Assembly: GCA_028023455.1 (NCBI GenBank)
Contig: JAQFVV010006221.1
Location: 4,541,166 to 4,605,165, forward strand
Direction: 5' to 3'
Source: Epiperipatus broadwayi
Lineage: Eukaryota; Onychophora; Udeonychophora; Euonychophora; Peripatidae
Length of the DNA stretch: 64,000 nucleotides
Part shown: positions 1 through 12,833 of the stretch, piece by piece
Layout: each line of letters opens with the position of its first letter
Numbering within the stretch: the stretch's first letter is position 1
Made by a program: the position numbers and the translations under genes
The notes under the pieces: model-generated
What the model was told of the DNA's origin: nothing
The model's database searches: none
The model's input: the letters and a program-made list of their open reading frames with translations, nothing else

Positions 1-563
1 GCAGCTACTTGTAAGTTTATTTAAATGATTTTTACCTCACTCTTTTTATTTGTGAAAGCCGAGGAAAAATTATTTTGTAATACAGTACTTTTACAAGAAA
101 TAAGAGCATTTCTTTATATCTTTTATTTTATTTACTGAAAGAAATTTCTTTGACGAAAATTAACAAAAAAAATAATAAAAAAAGAAAATTCTGTAAAATT
201 TGATTCAGAAAAAAAAAAGATATCTAGTACTGATGGTTTTGTTTTTATGTCTATACGTTAAATTATTTGATGACTCTTGATCATCATTAATGATTTATCA
301 TTGCTTTCCCTCCACTTAATTTGTTCTTGCAGTTTTATTTTTAAAATCATGAAGGTGATTACATCATGATGATTGATATTGAAATTGAAGTCGCATATTT
401 TTTAAACTATTGTAGTTGCTGAAATGATGAAGGTATCATAGCAAATATAATATTCAATTAAAGTTGTAACCCTAAAAGCTTGTGAGTCATACGTGTTTTA
501 AAAGTAAATATTGTGACCTCATAGAATGTGAATCATGTTGACTCAATAGTTTATGAATTAATG
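1..563. other. AT-rich non-coding stretch
   Basis: No open frame, RNA gene or recognisable repeat was found here. The stretch is AT-rich with short A and T runs. Confidence 0.5.
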
Positions 564-745
564 TCATCTATGTTCTTTATTACTTTTTACAATCCACTAT
601 TGACAGTTTCGATTGCTACAGCAATCTTCTTCAGAAATTCTACTTATATTTCCAAATCTTAATTTGGAAATATGCTTGGGCAATCAAAACTGTCAATAGT
701 GGATTATAAAAAAGCATTGGAAAAAGTAACAAAGAATATAAATAA
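564..745. repeat. Foldback (hairpin) repeat
   Basis: The left arm (about 585-640) carries ATTGACAGTTTCGATTGC followed by CAATCTTCTTCAGA. The right arm (about 672-712) carries the reverse complement GCAATCAAAACTGTCAAT. Outer flanks that read TTTATTACTTTTTACAATCC on the left also pair with the right side. The same core recurs as one arm at 47,120-47,230, and a related hairpin lies at 52,135-52,330. This is therefore a dispersed family, probably a non-autonomous foldback or SINE-derived repeat. No coding capacity. Confidence 0.7.
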
Positions 746-3171
746 TATTAATATTATATTGATTTGGTAATGTAATAAGAAAGATAAAATTATAATAGTT
801 TATGAATTAGTCATGGATTATTCATATCAAGAATGTTATTTCAGAAATGTTTTTTATATGTAAACTTTCATCACTTTATGATGCCTTGTTTGCTTTAATG
901 CATGGTAGAATGTCAGATTTTGAAGTGTAAAGTCCTTAGATTGAGTTCAGTTATGCTACTTTCAGTGCTTAAGTTTCTTACGAACTCCTGGCATTTGTTT
1001 ATTTATCAGTTAATGTTTATGTTTGCATTAGTATAAGAAAAGGCATTACTGGTATCTGTATTCATTTGAATAGACAATGATATAACACTATTTAAAAATA
1101 TATGATTAGTTTGTATAATTGGACATAGTATTACAGATATTTATTACATTGTATATTATTATTTAAATAAATATATTGGTATTGATTTAAAATAAGCTTT
1201 ATTAAGATATGAAAACACTTATAATTTTTTTAATATTATATAATAACACTATTTTTAAAGTAATCATAATTTTAAACTAAAATAACACAAATGTTTTTTG
1301 TTGTTTTTTCACTTTTAAAAAAAGTACATAAATATAGGCAAAAACACTTTAAAAAACAAAAAAATTATTACTACTAATACTAAATTAAAAAGTATACATT
1401 CTTGATATGTTATGCTTATTGCAAAAAAAAAAAAAACCTGTTTAATCAATAAAATGTCATGTGATCTGTATTTTTTATTTAATCTATAATAATAATGAAA
1501 AGTAATGTAAATTGAAAATATGGAGTAGTATGCTTAAATTAAGAAATTATTTCTAAAATAAACGTTTTCAATCACTTTTGAATAATTTAAAAAAAGCTTT
1601 CTTAGAATACTTTACCTTTGGGGGGGGGGGGGAGTCAAAACTTTATTTTCAAAAATTGTACACTAACAGAATAATTTTAATCTTCCCTATAATTAGGTGA
1701 ATATATTTTTATAATTACAAGGTGTTACTGATAGGATGTATTTAAATAACACTTTATTTAATCTTAAATAAATTCACATTAAAAAAAAAAAAAAATAAAC
1801 AGTACAGTAAATAAATTTTAAAATAAAATTAAAAAAAAAATTTTCAAAGAAATGTTATAAATTAATAAGCTTAATGTTTGAATTGTCTTTTTATCATGTA
1901 TACTTTTTATTTTTAAACAAAAAATATTATGGTATGTAGCAAAGTGAAGACTAGAGAAAGAAGGGTGGGTTAGAAAAATACAATGGAGTCTGAATCAAGC
2001 TGTATCTAACTATACAACTTTAGTTATATGCTATCCAAATTAAAATGTAAACAAACAAAAATATAAACAAAAAACCCCATTAAAATTCCCCAATATTTAC
2101 AATATTTGAGCAGGCATTTTTCCATCTCTGAGTGATGTACATATTATTTTTAAAAAAAAAGTAATTGTTTTTTTTTGTCTTGGAGCACTATACACAATTA
2201 TATATATATATTAATACAAATTCTTCAGTTTATGTTGAATGCATATACATTTTATTCTTTATTATCTGTTCCAAATATGATGTGCAGTATTTGTGTAATA
2301 AAATATTTTCTGAGTATAATGCTAAAAATTTTACAAAATTTTACAAGTTGATATCAAGCCAACTATTTTCTTGATAACAAGATCACTATATTTCTATAAG
2401 AGAGGTTATTGAAAAAAAATCACCTGCAGCATATTTAATAATAACAAAAGTCGGATATTTTGTTATTTACTTTATTTTAAAATAAAAATATGATAGGTAA
2501 TTCATTCTTCTTATTCTTATTGCTTCAATGAATGCATTACGGAACACATAGTAAAATATATGTTAGTGTGTCACCTCAATCTATTATTAATAACTATATA
2601 TTTTTTTATTATAATCTTAATTTACATATGCATACCATACATATAAAAAGCATCTATGTTATATATATGTGCATGTTGAAAAATTCTGCATACTTGCACT
2701 TCAATAAACAATATGTCTTCTAATCAATGTTTATCAACAAAATATGAGCTATTATATACTATATATATAATCAGGGGGTTGAAACAAAATATAGCATAGT
2801 TTGTAGATCCACTGTATCTTTAAATCAGCTGACGTAAACTTGGCAGTATTTTAAAAATATATTTTACTGAAGAAAAAAAAACTTGTGGAACTAATCAGTA
2901 AACTTATATTTACTATCATTATATGAAGAATGTATGAATATATATATATATAGTCAGATTTACTATTTAATACTTTCCAACAAGAAATGATAAAGTGTGC
3001 ATTGTTAAATTATTCTTAATTGATTAAAAGTATTAATCTGGGAAAGGCTAGAGAATCAAGAGTGTCAGATTAATATAATAACACCTTTATGATCACAACA
3101 ATTTAAAATAACAAAAAATATATACATAGGAAATTATGTACATTTCTAAATTTCAAATGTAAAAAAAAATA
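746..3171. other. AT-rich non-coding stretch
   Basis: I see only AT-rich sequence with A/T homopolymers, TA microsatellites and a run of 13 G near 1,620. The open frames at 2,165-2,374 and 2,532-2,723 have low-complexity I/Y/F/N composition expected from chance in AT-rich DNA. No splice-bounded exon or repeat is supported. Confidence 0.5.
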
Positions 3172-3411
3172 ATGAGTAACTGCATAAAGTTTAATCAGGT
3201 AAGATTAATCATCGGTGATGATTTAGTCAAGCTTGTATTAGATAATTCTATGTATTTTTACAAGTTAATTCATAGCGAAGAAAACAAACAGTACATCAAT
3301 CATCTTGTAGAGATAATTTTTCCTTATAAATATGAAATTACTAAAATAAAACCAGATGACTTCCTATATTTGATTTACAATTACTTCTATAACTATCTTA
3401 GAAATGTGTAA
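3172..3411 (+). CDS. Small ORF of unknown function (79 aa), doubtful
   Basis: An ATG-to-stop frame of 79 codons that lies outside any repeat I recognise. Its composition is more protein-like than neighbouring chance ORFs: mixed acidic and basic residues (IIGDDLVKLVLDN, HSEENKQYINHL) and an aromatic-rich C-terminus. There is no signal peptide, obvious membrane segment or known motif, and no partner exon was recognised on either side. It may be an orphan small gene, an exon of a longer gene, or chance. I assign no function. Confidence 0.15.
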   Translation: MSNCIKFNQVRLIIGDDLVKLVLDNSMYFYKLIHSEENKQYINHLVEIIFPYKYEITKIKPDDFLYLIYNYFYNYLRNV

Positions 3412-5624
3412 AACTGTGATTTAATATATATTATATTTTGGCTACAAAGTCTAAGATATCTACAGCTGATTAACTTATAATCAAAATTTCTAATATAAAT
3501 ATATATGTGGCAGCCTATAAAAGAGTAACTGCATTGATTTCAATTAAAAATTTTTATAACATTTAAAATTGTAAATCCATTTGTTTGAAATAGCATAATA
3601 TAAATAAAAGATGTTCATTGGATGGGTGTAGTATAAATCAGTGCCAAGTGTCAGGAAAATTATTTATGAGAATCTATTTGAACTGCCATCTAGTGGATTA
3701 CTTTGAGCATGAAATGGTTCTAGAGTAAGCAGAAAAAGATCATTGCTATATAATTCAAACACAAACGCACATGTAATTTTAAATTTTATTATAAAAAGTT
3801 CATAATAAATTCTAAAAAAACAACAACATATATTTAAAAAATAAAAAAAAATTGTAATTATTTTTTTTGTTTTAGAAAAATTATTTAAAAAATATTAAAA
3901 TAAAGCCAAAAATACAGGTCAATGGTGTTCAACCTTTGATTATTTCTATTTATACATATATTAACAGAATCCATACCCCACATAAATTTATTTTTATTTT
4001 AAAAAAAATATTTATTATAAAATAACTAAAATATAAAAAAATAGCATTTTAATGCCAAAATAAAATTTGGTATTTTTTAAGTCGGGTAATGTTTTTCAAA
4101 ATGTAATTAAAGTAGACTATTTCGAACATTACTTATTTTTATTTCATTTTGACCAAATTAGCATTCAATTCTGAATAAGCAATTTTTTATATGTATATCT
4201 AATCAAACAAGATAGAATATTTTGTTAAAATTGAGTATTTTTCATTCACACACTTTCACACTATCCTAAACTATTTACTCTAAACTTGAATAGATCGATG
4301 GATACTAGATAGTTGAATTATCATTTTCACTTTCCCATGTTAATTTCTGCATTAAGGTCTTCATCTATGAGAAGTTCTACATATAATGACTTTTTACCAT
4401 TTTTAGATGTAAATTACTTTGAATTATAATTATTTCTATTTCAATATCAGCAAAAGATAATAGAAATTTGATTTGAAATACAGTATTTGTGATATTTTAA
4501 TCATTGTAAAATGAAATTTAAAAAACACATGGTTTTATTGCGTGAGAGTTCATAAGAAGGTCAAGCACCAGATGTGATCATCAGTCTTGGAACTTCCCAA
4601 CACCAAGTACATCAAACCATGGGTGTAAGATGAAATGAAATTAAACAAGTTTAGATATCTTTAAATCTAGGAATGAATTTTGCATTCAATTTTTTTAATT
4701 TTATTATCAAATTCTTTTAAGCTAAAATTTACCATGCCCTAATTTTTTTTCCATATTTTTTTTATGTATTTGGAAAAATATATGTCTTGCAATAATTAAA
4801 TTTGCTCATATATCTTCTTTACTTTTTTTTGCATTCCTTCATATATATTATTTTTTATAAATCTCAACATACACACTCTAACACAATTTTTTTATATAAT
4901 TCCTTTAATTTTCCCTATAGTCAATATAAACTAAATGTAACCATTCTTGAAATCTGCATTCATATACCTAAATGTTATTTATTCCAAGATGGAATTTCAA
5001 AAAATTTAACTGAATCAATATACTAGATATCTTGAACAAAATACTAATATAATCTGCAGTGCCCTCTATGGTCAAAAATGACTACTACCAAAGAGTTGAT
5101 CCCTCGTGCATATTGTAAACAATTTATTCCAGTTTAGAATAAAACTACCCAATGCTCTTAAAATCATTGAATAATGCCAAAAGAGAAACAAAACTTTATG
5201 AGACTTGGGCACTTTTAACAGGGCTTTTTTTAAATAAAAAATAAGATGCAGGAAGTCACTTCTTGACAAGCTTTTTAATAAAGAAAATTATATTCAAATA
5301 TTATTTAAATGAAATTTAAAACATTTTTCCAATGCAATGAAGCAAATAAAAAAATTAAACAAAATTTATTTTTTTATTTTAGATGTCAAATCTAAAGCAA
5401 AAATCATTTTTTTGATCCAGTAACTGTTTGAGATGATTCAAGAACATCAACTTGCACAAATATTTTCTGTCGTCATTTAGGACTTTTTTATTAGTTAGAC
5501 TGACAGTCGAGAACTAACTAGAAATGTTTTTCATTTTTAAACTTCAGATAAACTTTTACACTAAAAATAAAACAAAAATAACGTCAAATTTATGTAAAAA
5601 TAAAGAAATTAAATATTCCACACA
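3412..5624. other. AT-rich non-coding stretch
   Basis: No gene or clear repeat is visible. Frames at 4,802-5,026 (plus) and 5,072-5,269 (minus) are short, and I see no motif or family resemblance in them. Confidence 0.45.
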
Positions 5625-6005
5625 TTGTCAAACGCTATGCAGGTGCATTCAATAACAAATGTCAGACGTTACTGGCTGCACATGCGCCGCTGTAATCAGT
5701 CGTTGACCACTAGTAATCAATGGAGATGTGGACGAGTCCACTTTTCACTACATGAGAGCACTAATTTCGAATCCAATCTGATTAATAAAAGACCATATTT
5801 TTTTATTTGTTTGAATTATATAAATAGAGATTGTAATTATGTACGGGCGATACTGTTTCATTTAATTATTTTTGAAACATTAAAAATACACTTTTTTAAA
5901 GTGCATCTTTTAGATGCCAGAATGCCGTTATACACATTACATGACAAAACAAGCCATATAAAAGTAAATCTAAAAGCATTACTACTATTATTGCTAATTA
6001 GTTAG
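5625..6005 (+). CDS. ORF of unknown function (126 aa) with GC-richer start, doubtful
   Basis: This is one of the longest frames not explained by a transposon. The first 150 bases (about 5,630-5,780) are clearly GC- and CpG-richer than the surroundings. The N-terminal part is rich in Arg, His and Trp (VRRYWLHMRRC). The rest is AT-rich and ends in a run of Leu codons. No domain is recognisable. The GC-rich patch might be a promoter or first exon rather than the start of this ORF. I cannot assign a function. Confidence 0.15.
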   Translation: MSNAMQVHSITNVRRYWLHMRRCNQSLTTSNQWRCGRVHFSLHESTNFESNLINKRPYFFICLNYINRDCNYVRAILFHLIIFETLKIHFFKVHLLDARMPLYTLHDKTSHIKVNLKALLLLLLIS

Positions 6006-6389
6006 CCAATCTAATAACCCAGAGATTTAAATTCTAAATTGATAAAATGAGGGAAAGCATTATTAGAGCAAAATTGCAAGTATCTTTTAGAATGTTCCTA
6101 TAATATCAATCTGATAAAACCTGTACATATTGGCAAACTTTATCTTGCACTTGATTGTTTAAATCAAGAGAAGCCTCAAGAACAGGTAGCACTCTTTCAA
6201 AGTTTCTAAAAATTCAACATGTGACTGGCAGAATTATTCAGTAACGTTATTCTTACAGAAAGTATTTCAAAAATTTAGAATATAAACAAAACAACAGTCA
6301 TAAAATCAAACAAAGTCAGCAACAATAGAAAAAAAGTATTGTCCAATATTATTGTTATGTATTCCCTACGAACTGTTGAAAGAATTTTT

Positions 6390-7710
6390 TTTTAAAAAAT
6401 TGCCAATAGCTGGGAAGCAGTATCATAGAGAACAGACTGGTTTTGGCCAGGAAGAAGTTGCATGGACAAGTTTTATCTGTAGCACTTGACACTGAAAAAG
6501 GTTTTCAAAATAAACTAAAAATTGATGCAAGCTTTATGATCTCTGCATAAAATTCTCTTTGGAAAAATGGTCTCCTAAAATTCTTAAATGGTGAAAAAAC
6601 ATTAATTTATATGACAAAATGCTCTCCAATACTAAATGATCATAGTAAATACAAAATTTTACTGTCTGCCACAACTCATCAGTGACCTTCCAGATACAGA
6701 AAAATTATCTATCCAGATAATAGGGATTTGACTTTTCAAAAAAGACTTTCCTTAAAAAAGTGTCTCAATAAAAAAATTGAAAATGTTTTTTCCAGTACTG
6801 TAGTCCTATTATTAATCTAATAAAAATAATGTACTTAATTTTTTATCTATACAATGGGAAATCATCTTATATTCTGAATATTTTTTTGTAATAATATTCT
6901 GAACTTTGATCCTAATCCATGCTATGTTGGGGTGATCTTGGATCATTGCCTAATTTATGTTCCTAATTTATTTAAGATTTGATCAAAATTAATTTCTAGG
7001 GATAATCTTTTTGAAAAGCTAACTGATACTATTTGAAGTTTGTGGTGCAAGTACTTTAAAAACAGCTTCCTTACCATAGCATATTGTGCTCTTGTCTGGA
7101 GAAAATGTTCTTACCCTTAACACTCAATTAAATATCATCATGAAAAATATTATTAGTACATTTAAATTCACTCCTATGCAGCTACTTTCTGTTCTTTCTC
7201 AAGTCTCTCCCAAAGATATCAGAAGAAAAATTGCTTTACAGAAAATGTATAAAGAACTGATAAGCAGATCGGATATATCAATAAGTCAAGATATAATTTC
7301 ACCATCTAAGACTTGACTCAAATTAAGATACTCTTTTTGGATATTCAAGAATCTACAATCAGATAATTATGATGTAAAAATTGGAATTCTTAGGAGATAC
7401 CAAATAAATTTCTTTTTCTAGATTTAATACAAAACAATCAACTGGATATAATCTTTCTAAACACAACTGGTATCTTGTCAAAAAGTTCAGAACAATCCAT
7501 GGTCATTATACTCATATGAATACGATCTTCCTACACACAATTGGTATCTCATCAAAAAGTTCAGGACAATCCATGGTTATTGTGATCATCTGGATATAAT
7601 CTTCCTAGTCACAACTGATCTCTCATCAAAAAGTTTAATACAACTGGTCTCATCAAAAAGTTCAGGACAATTCACATGGTCATTGTGCTGATCTGTTTCA
7701 TAAATAAAAT
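6390..7710 (+). pseudogene. Decayed Jockey/I-like LINE reverse transcriptase remnant
   Basis: Plus-strand frames, broken by stops and frameshifts, read as consecutive blocks of a non-LTR reverse transcriptase. Around 6,420-6,540 there is a block like the fingers region (RLVLARKKLHGQVL, then GFQNKL). Around 6,915-6,965 there is a YVGVILDHCL block, equivalent to the YLGVxLDxxL that follows the catalytic region. From about 7,000 to 7,316 there is the C-terminal block: LFEKL, AYCALVW, TLNTQLN, then FTPMQLLSVLSQVSP and DIRRKIAL. The order and spacing match LINEs of the Jockey/I group. The catalytic YADD is not preserved in an open frame. Past 7,330 the C-terminal RTIHGHCADL motif is found within a tandem repeat. 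The copy is dead. Clade assignment is by motif memory only. Confidence 0.7.
7425..7700 (+). repeat. Degenerate tandem repeat in LINE tail (about 70-bp unit)
   Basis: The block CTCATCAAAAAGTTCAGGAC, followed by AATCCATGGTCATTGT, occurs about three to four times with spacer AT(A/C)TTCCTA-type sequence. The last copy is shortened. It encodes the LINE C-terminal motif repeatedly, so it looks like a local duplication within the dead element rather than a satellite. Confidence 0.6.
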
Positions 7711-10324
7711 TTATCAGTGATTGATCTATATACATCAGGTTAAGTTCAAACTAGAAATCATATGGTTAATCTATGGTCACAATGACAGAAGTGAAGGACA
7801 TAAAGCCACTATTTTCCTGAATGAAACCTCTACAGACTTCTTTATGATATCCTGTTTATAATTAAGCTGCCTAAAAAAGTCTATACACTAGATAAGTAAG
7901 TAAAGTAATATTTTTCTCTACGAAATATCTTATGGCATAATACTCATTGAATAATGCAATGGATGTTTGAAAATTGCATATTTGTCATCATTTCTGCACA
8001 TTAATGGCACCTATGTCATAATGGAAGCTCCAAATTAATTTGAAAAGAGGAAATTCAACACCTTTCTTAAATTTGACATATACCTTTCTCTTTCCTAATA
8101 ACTTTCAGAAGTTTGTCATTCATGTAGTCATCAAAAAACCATCCAAATACGTTCAATTAACTGAGCTGTATTGTATGTTGTTCAATTCATCAAAATGAAA
8201 AAGCAAATTCAACACATACACTTAATTTAACATTATCTGGGATTCTGGGAAGTAAAGTCTGCAATTAATTTTTCAATTTCTTTTATAAAAGTTATGAATC
8301 TTTAAGTGAAATTGTTTTGCATTTAATGTTAACTGAGCCAATGTTTTGTTTTCAACTGCGATAGGTCGAGTGGTGTAAATAAAAATTGATATCATAATAG
8401 GATGGATAATAATTTATATTATATAAAGTTATAATGAATAATACATAATATATATATTTACAGCAATTAAACATTACTAAACAGTTCTTAGTAGTTCACT
8501 ACAACTAATATCTTTGCGGATTTAGTTTTCCCTTTATTTAACAAAGTGGCAGGTCCATACAAGTTAAGTGACCAGTAATATTTATTATACAATAGGTACA
8601 ACTAGTAATATAAGTACATAAAACAATTTATATTACTCTGAAAAGTGAAATTAACTCTTGTAGTATATACAAATGATAATGATTGCTCTCCTCCAAAACT
8701 CAGCGTACTCTTTCACCCAGCACTCATGACTAACATATTTTCCTCTTTTGTTCTGTGTAGTACTTTCTATGTGGGATGAGCGGAATCAACCAATAGTGTT
8801 TTCTGTTTGTCAATCAACTGCTCTCTAAGTACATTGCAGAAATATTTTCAGTTTTTATTTGAAATTGCAAAAAGGACTATTTGCTATTGTAAGAAATAAT
8901 TCTTTTTATCGATTCTTTTATTGTGTTCGCGCATTAGTTAATAAGTAATAAATTTTCTAAAAAGATAGTTATTGGCATTTTTTCATTGCTTTATAAAAAA
9001 TGTCTTCTGCATTTAAATGTATATTTCAAATTATTGATTTCAGAATGAGATATGTTGATTTTAGGAAATTCCGAATTAAGCATTAGAAAATGTCTCTATA
9101 TTTTCTCTAAAATTTGAAATTACCAATTTACTATTAACAACTATAATTTGCTTTAATAACTAAAAAATTAATCTTTTCTCCACTCTTCATGAAAATGATG
9201 GATTTTAGATTTCTTTCAAATGTTTGATATGCCTTTAAAAAGATTATGTGCATTATTTGAAAAAAAAAAAATGTAAAAAAGAGATAAGTATCCATCTGCA
9301 ATTAAAGTGTACACTATGTGAAAATGCAAATATTGTTCCTATGAAATTATTCAGAATGTTTTTCACATTTGGCTTAAATTATCAAATCGAGGATTAAGAT
9401 TTTTTCATGTTAATGTTTTAACTTAATTTCACTTCTGGGTTTAAATATAATAAATCGATTTTTTAAAGATTCATTATAACGTTTAACACAATTTATTAAT
9501 AAATGATAATCAACAGAAGGAACACCATTGGCTAATACAAACATCTTCAGTAAATTGTTTATCTAAATTTAATATTGCAAATATTTATTTGTATAATCAG
9601 TTTAAAAACATATCTTAATAAATAATCAACAAGTACAGAACCTCGACTTTCATACATTCTACTTTCATACAATTTGCTATTTTGTATGAGGGCAATAGAA
9701 AAAGACTCTACATGTTACAGAATCTTATCAAGAAAAGAAAAAGAAGAGGATACTTACGGATTAACTCGGCACCAAGATTGATTACAGATAATTCCAGACA
9801 ATAAAATTTATTATATATATATATATCACATTAATGCAATAATTATATATATATTAAAAATACACCTACTATCAGATTCTTTTTTAAATATATAATCCTG
9901 TCTAATAATTAATTTATTAATAAAAAAAAGTAAATAAATTGGCATTTAATTGCATATAACACATTTGTCTTTAAATTATTGCTACGAAAATAAAAGCTTT
10001 TTTAAAAACATTAAAACTTAATCCCATCCCACCATCTTTTCTCTTTTTTCTATAAATTTTAATAAAAAGTAGTAATTCTTTTTAAATTTATATAAAATGA
10101 GAAAAGATGGAATGAGGGGATTAATTTTCACTGTTTTTAAAAAAGAAAGGTTTTGTTTTCCCGACCATAATTGAAAGACAAAATTGCTATAAGCAATTAA
10201 ATGTCAATTTATTTAATTTTTTATTAAAAAATTAATTACTGGACAGGATTATATATTTTTAGAAAATCTGAATGTGTAATTTTTAAAATATATATATAAT
10301 TATTTCATTAATGTGATATATATA

Positions 10325-11751
10325 TTGTAACAGGCACATACACCGTTACATTATTTATTTTTAAAAACCGAGACATTGAAAAGTTGCATTTAAAAACTTT
10401 TTTTTTTTTAAGAATTAAAAATTGAAAGTTAAAATTCTATCTTAAACTCATATATATATATATAATTGCACAGATGAAAAAAAATTATTAAATGAAAACT
10501 TTATTAAAGAAAAAGTATTTTAAGACTAAATTTTCAGTAAAGATTTAAAGATAAAAATATATCTAAGTTTTTACAAAAAAAAATAATTGGGGTGTTATTG
10601 AAAAATGGAAATGATTATTTTAATTAGTCCAAGTGAACTAGCCCTTGGGCATTTTCAAAATGTATAAGCAACAGTCAGATAGGAAAAAACAATAGAAACT
10701 AATAGCAAATAAAAAGAAATCCCTCAGGAATCAGACCTCAACGAAAGGGACATCATCATCATCATGTGATGTTGAGTTAATCCACAAACTCAAGATAAAA
10801 GGAAAGGTTTGGAAATAAAAAATAATTATTATTAAGGGAGGACAGATATGTGTTAAGTCGGAGAGGGTTGGAGGAGAAGGGATTGAAAGACACACTTTCA
10901 ATTCCCTCAGTTGTTCAAAAAAATGAAACATTTTCCGATATTGCAGACCACAGGACATCAAGGCCTGGCTAGCTCAGTTGGTAGAGCATGAGACTCTTAA
11001 TCTCAGGGTCGTAGATTCAGGGTCCATGTTGGCACCAATTATAAGGGTCCACAAAAAAGTGAAAGGAGACTTAAGGTATCTGCACTACAAGGGTGCCATC
11101 TTGGCCAATTGAACCTAAAAAATTTATATAGTAGGCAGATACATAAGTTAAGATTCACACTATGCTTTATTCAGACTGTCAGCCCATGCCACTAATCCCT
11201 TCTCCAACCCTCTCTGACTTAACACATTTCTGTCCTCTTTTAATAATAATTATTTTTTTATTCCCAAACCTTTCCTTTTATCTTAATTTTGCAGATTAAC
11301 TCAACATTATGTCATGATGATGATGTTCCTTTCATTGAGGTCCGATTCCTGAAAGATTTCTTTTTTTGCTATTAGTTTCTATTGTTTTCTCCTATTTGAC
11401 CGTTGCTTATACATTTTGAAATGCCCAAGGGCTAGTTCACTTGGACTAATTAAAATAATCATTTCCATTTTTCAATAACACTAATTAATTTTTTTTGTAC
11501 AAACTTAGATATATTTTTATCTTCAAATCTTTACTGAAAATTTAGTCTTAAAATACTTTTTCTTTTTCTTTAATAAAGTTTTCATTTAATAATTTTTTTT
11601 CATCTGTGTGATTTTATATATATACGATTTTAAGATAGAATTTTAACTTTCAATTTTTAATTCTTAAAAAAAAAAAAAGTTTTTAAATGTGAACTTTTCA
11701 ATGTTCAATTTTTAAAAATAAATAATATAACAGTGTATGTGCCTGTTACAA
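10325..11751. mobile_element. Nested foldback element with about 580-bp inverted arms
   Basis: It starts TTGTAACAGGCACATACAC and ends with the exact inverse, GTGTATGTGCCTGTTACAA. Left arm 10,325-10,910 pairs with right arm about 11,166-11,751 through landmarks such as GTTAAGTCGGAGAGGGTTGG against CCAACCCTCTCTGACTTAAC. The roughly 250-bp loop contains a tRNA-Lys-like sequence. It sits in a TA-rich stretch of the older foldback element, and unit 2 has the empty site near 36,755. No protein-coding frame is credible: the minus-strand frame at 10,731-10,961 is arm sequence. Confidence 0.85.
10963..11034 (+). tRNA. tRNA-Lys(CTT)-like sequence, probable pseudogene
   Basis: The D-arm and anticodon half are near canonical: GCCTGGC acceptor strand, GCTCAGTTGGTAGAGC D-arm, and TGAGACTCTTAATCTCA anticodon arm with CTT at 10,996-10,998. 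The 3' half is degraded. The T-arm reads GTAGATTCAGGGTCCAT, without a proper GTTCGA loop, and the acceptor 3' strand (GTTGGCA) pairs imperfectly. It lies in the loop of a foldback transposon, so it is more likely a captured tRNA or the head of a tRNA-derived SINE than a working gene. Confidence 0.6.
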
Positions 11752-11887
11752 TATATAATAAATTTTATTGTCAGGAATTATCTGTAATCAACCTTGGTGT
11801 CTGGACTAATCTGTAAGTATCAAGAAGAGTACAATTCAACTATCTTTTGATATATTTATAAAGGAAACACCAGATACTAGTCAATAC

Positions 11888-12833
11888 CTGGGTCTCATTT
11901 TACACGATAGATAGGTTCCTCAGAAAACATGCACAAACGAAATCGCGCAAAAATAGACGTAACTTACCTTGAAAAAGGGGGGATACAGACTGATTTTTCA
12001 AAAATCGCATAAAAGCAAAGCACCAACGTAAAATTACTTTAAAATTGACACACAAAAAATAAAATAAAATATGACTAATGAAAAATTTCAAATTTGAAAA
12101 TTGATACAAGACAAACTTTTTTTAACTATAATTTTTAATTTTATTCAAAACAATATATTTTATGCATAATTTACAGTAATTTACATTTTTTATACACGCT
12201 TTAATTATTATCGCTATTTGCTGTTAAACAGGTTCATTTGCAAACTGGTAAAAAATCAGATTCTTCACAAAAGGAAATACGAATGCCAACGTCACTCTCA
12301 TGTTGTGTTAATGGTTTTCTGGTGACAACATAATTAGTAATTCATCTAACAACTAAAAATTAAATTCTTATTTTTGTCTTTAATTTTATAATTTTCAATT
12401 TTAATTGTGCCCACTGCTATTACTCACCTTTTAAAAATAAACTTGCAGACACTAAATGATTAATAATTGATTACGTTCTTTTTTTAAAAGCAAAAGCAGA
12501 ATGTGATTAAAAATGCAAAATTAACACGCACAATGTTTGAACAAATTTACATTATAATCTTGTAAAATTTAATGAGTGTATACATAAAATGTGGAAATCA
12601 TGATTTTAATTTCATTATTGCATAAAATCTTACTATTATAAAGCACTGAAATTATTGAAATTACTAAGATGAAAGTCGAATTCCAATAATGTGCTATTAC
12701 TTTCAATATGACGTAAGTGCGCGAAATTTATTATTTAAAGTAATAGCACATTATCGGAGTTCGACTTCCGGAGAAACGTGAACCGCGTAACTTCAAAATC
12801 GCGTTAAATAAATCAGCGTAAAAAGAGACCCAG
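11888..12833. mobile_element. Non-autonomous pogo-like (Tc1/mariner superfamily) element, copy 1
   Basis: The ends are inverted: CCTGGGTCTCATTTTAC at the left and GTAAAAAGAGACCCAGG at the right, followed by TGTA. The insertion sits at a TA. The corresponding point of unit 2 (about 36,885) lacks it. The interior matches the longer copy at 39,434-40,722 but lacks the transposase-like segment, so it is a deletion derivative. A region near 12,664-12,770 is itself an inverted repeat (GTCGAATTCCAATAATGTGC against its complement). Family assignment rests on the TA target, end sequences and the relative in unit 2. Confidence 0.7.

Larger units (their letters stand above)
9741..11832. mobile_element. 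Foldback element, unit 1 copy (interrupted)
   Basis: The two ends are inverted copies of each other. The left end reads AGGATACTTACGGATT, then GATTGATTACAGATAATTCC. The right end reads the complement, GGAATTATCTGTAATCAACC, then AATCTGTAAGTATC. The inner parts also pair: TCCCACCATCTTTTCTC at 10,026 with the AGAAAAGATGG string at 10,102. The arms are about 290 bp. The orthologous copy in unit 2 (36,190-36,826) is uninterrupted, so the element predates the segmental duplication. No transposase. Confidence 0.75.

Noticed and set aside
9660-9720. A shared foldback end further left of 9,741
   Set aside because: Similarity to the right side stops near AGGATACTTAC. Sequence further out is the same in both units and not inverted.
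10731-10961. A 76-aa minus frame with a run of Asp codons
   Set aside because: It lies in the arm of the foldback element, and the acidic run is a GATGATGAT microsatellite.
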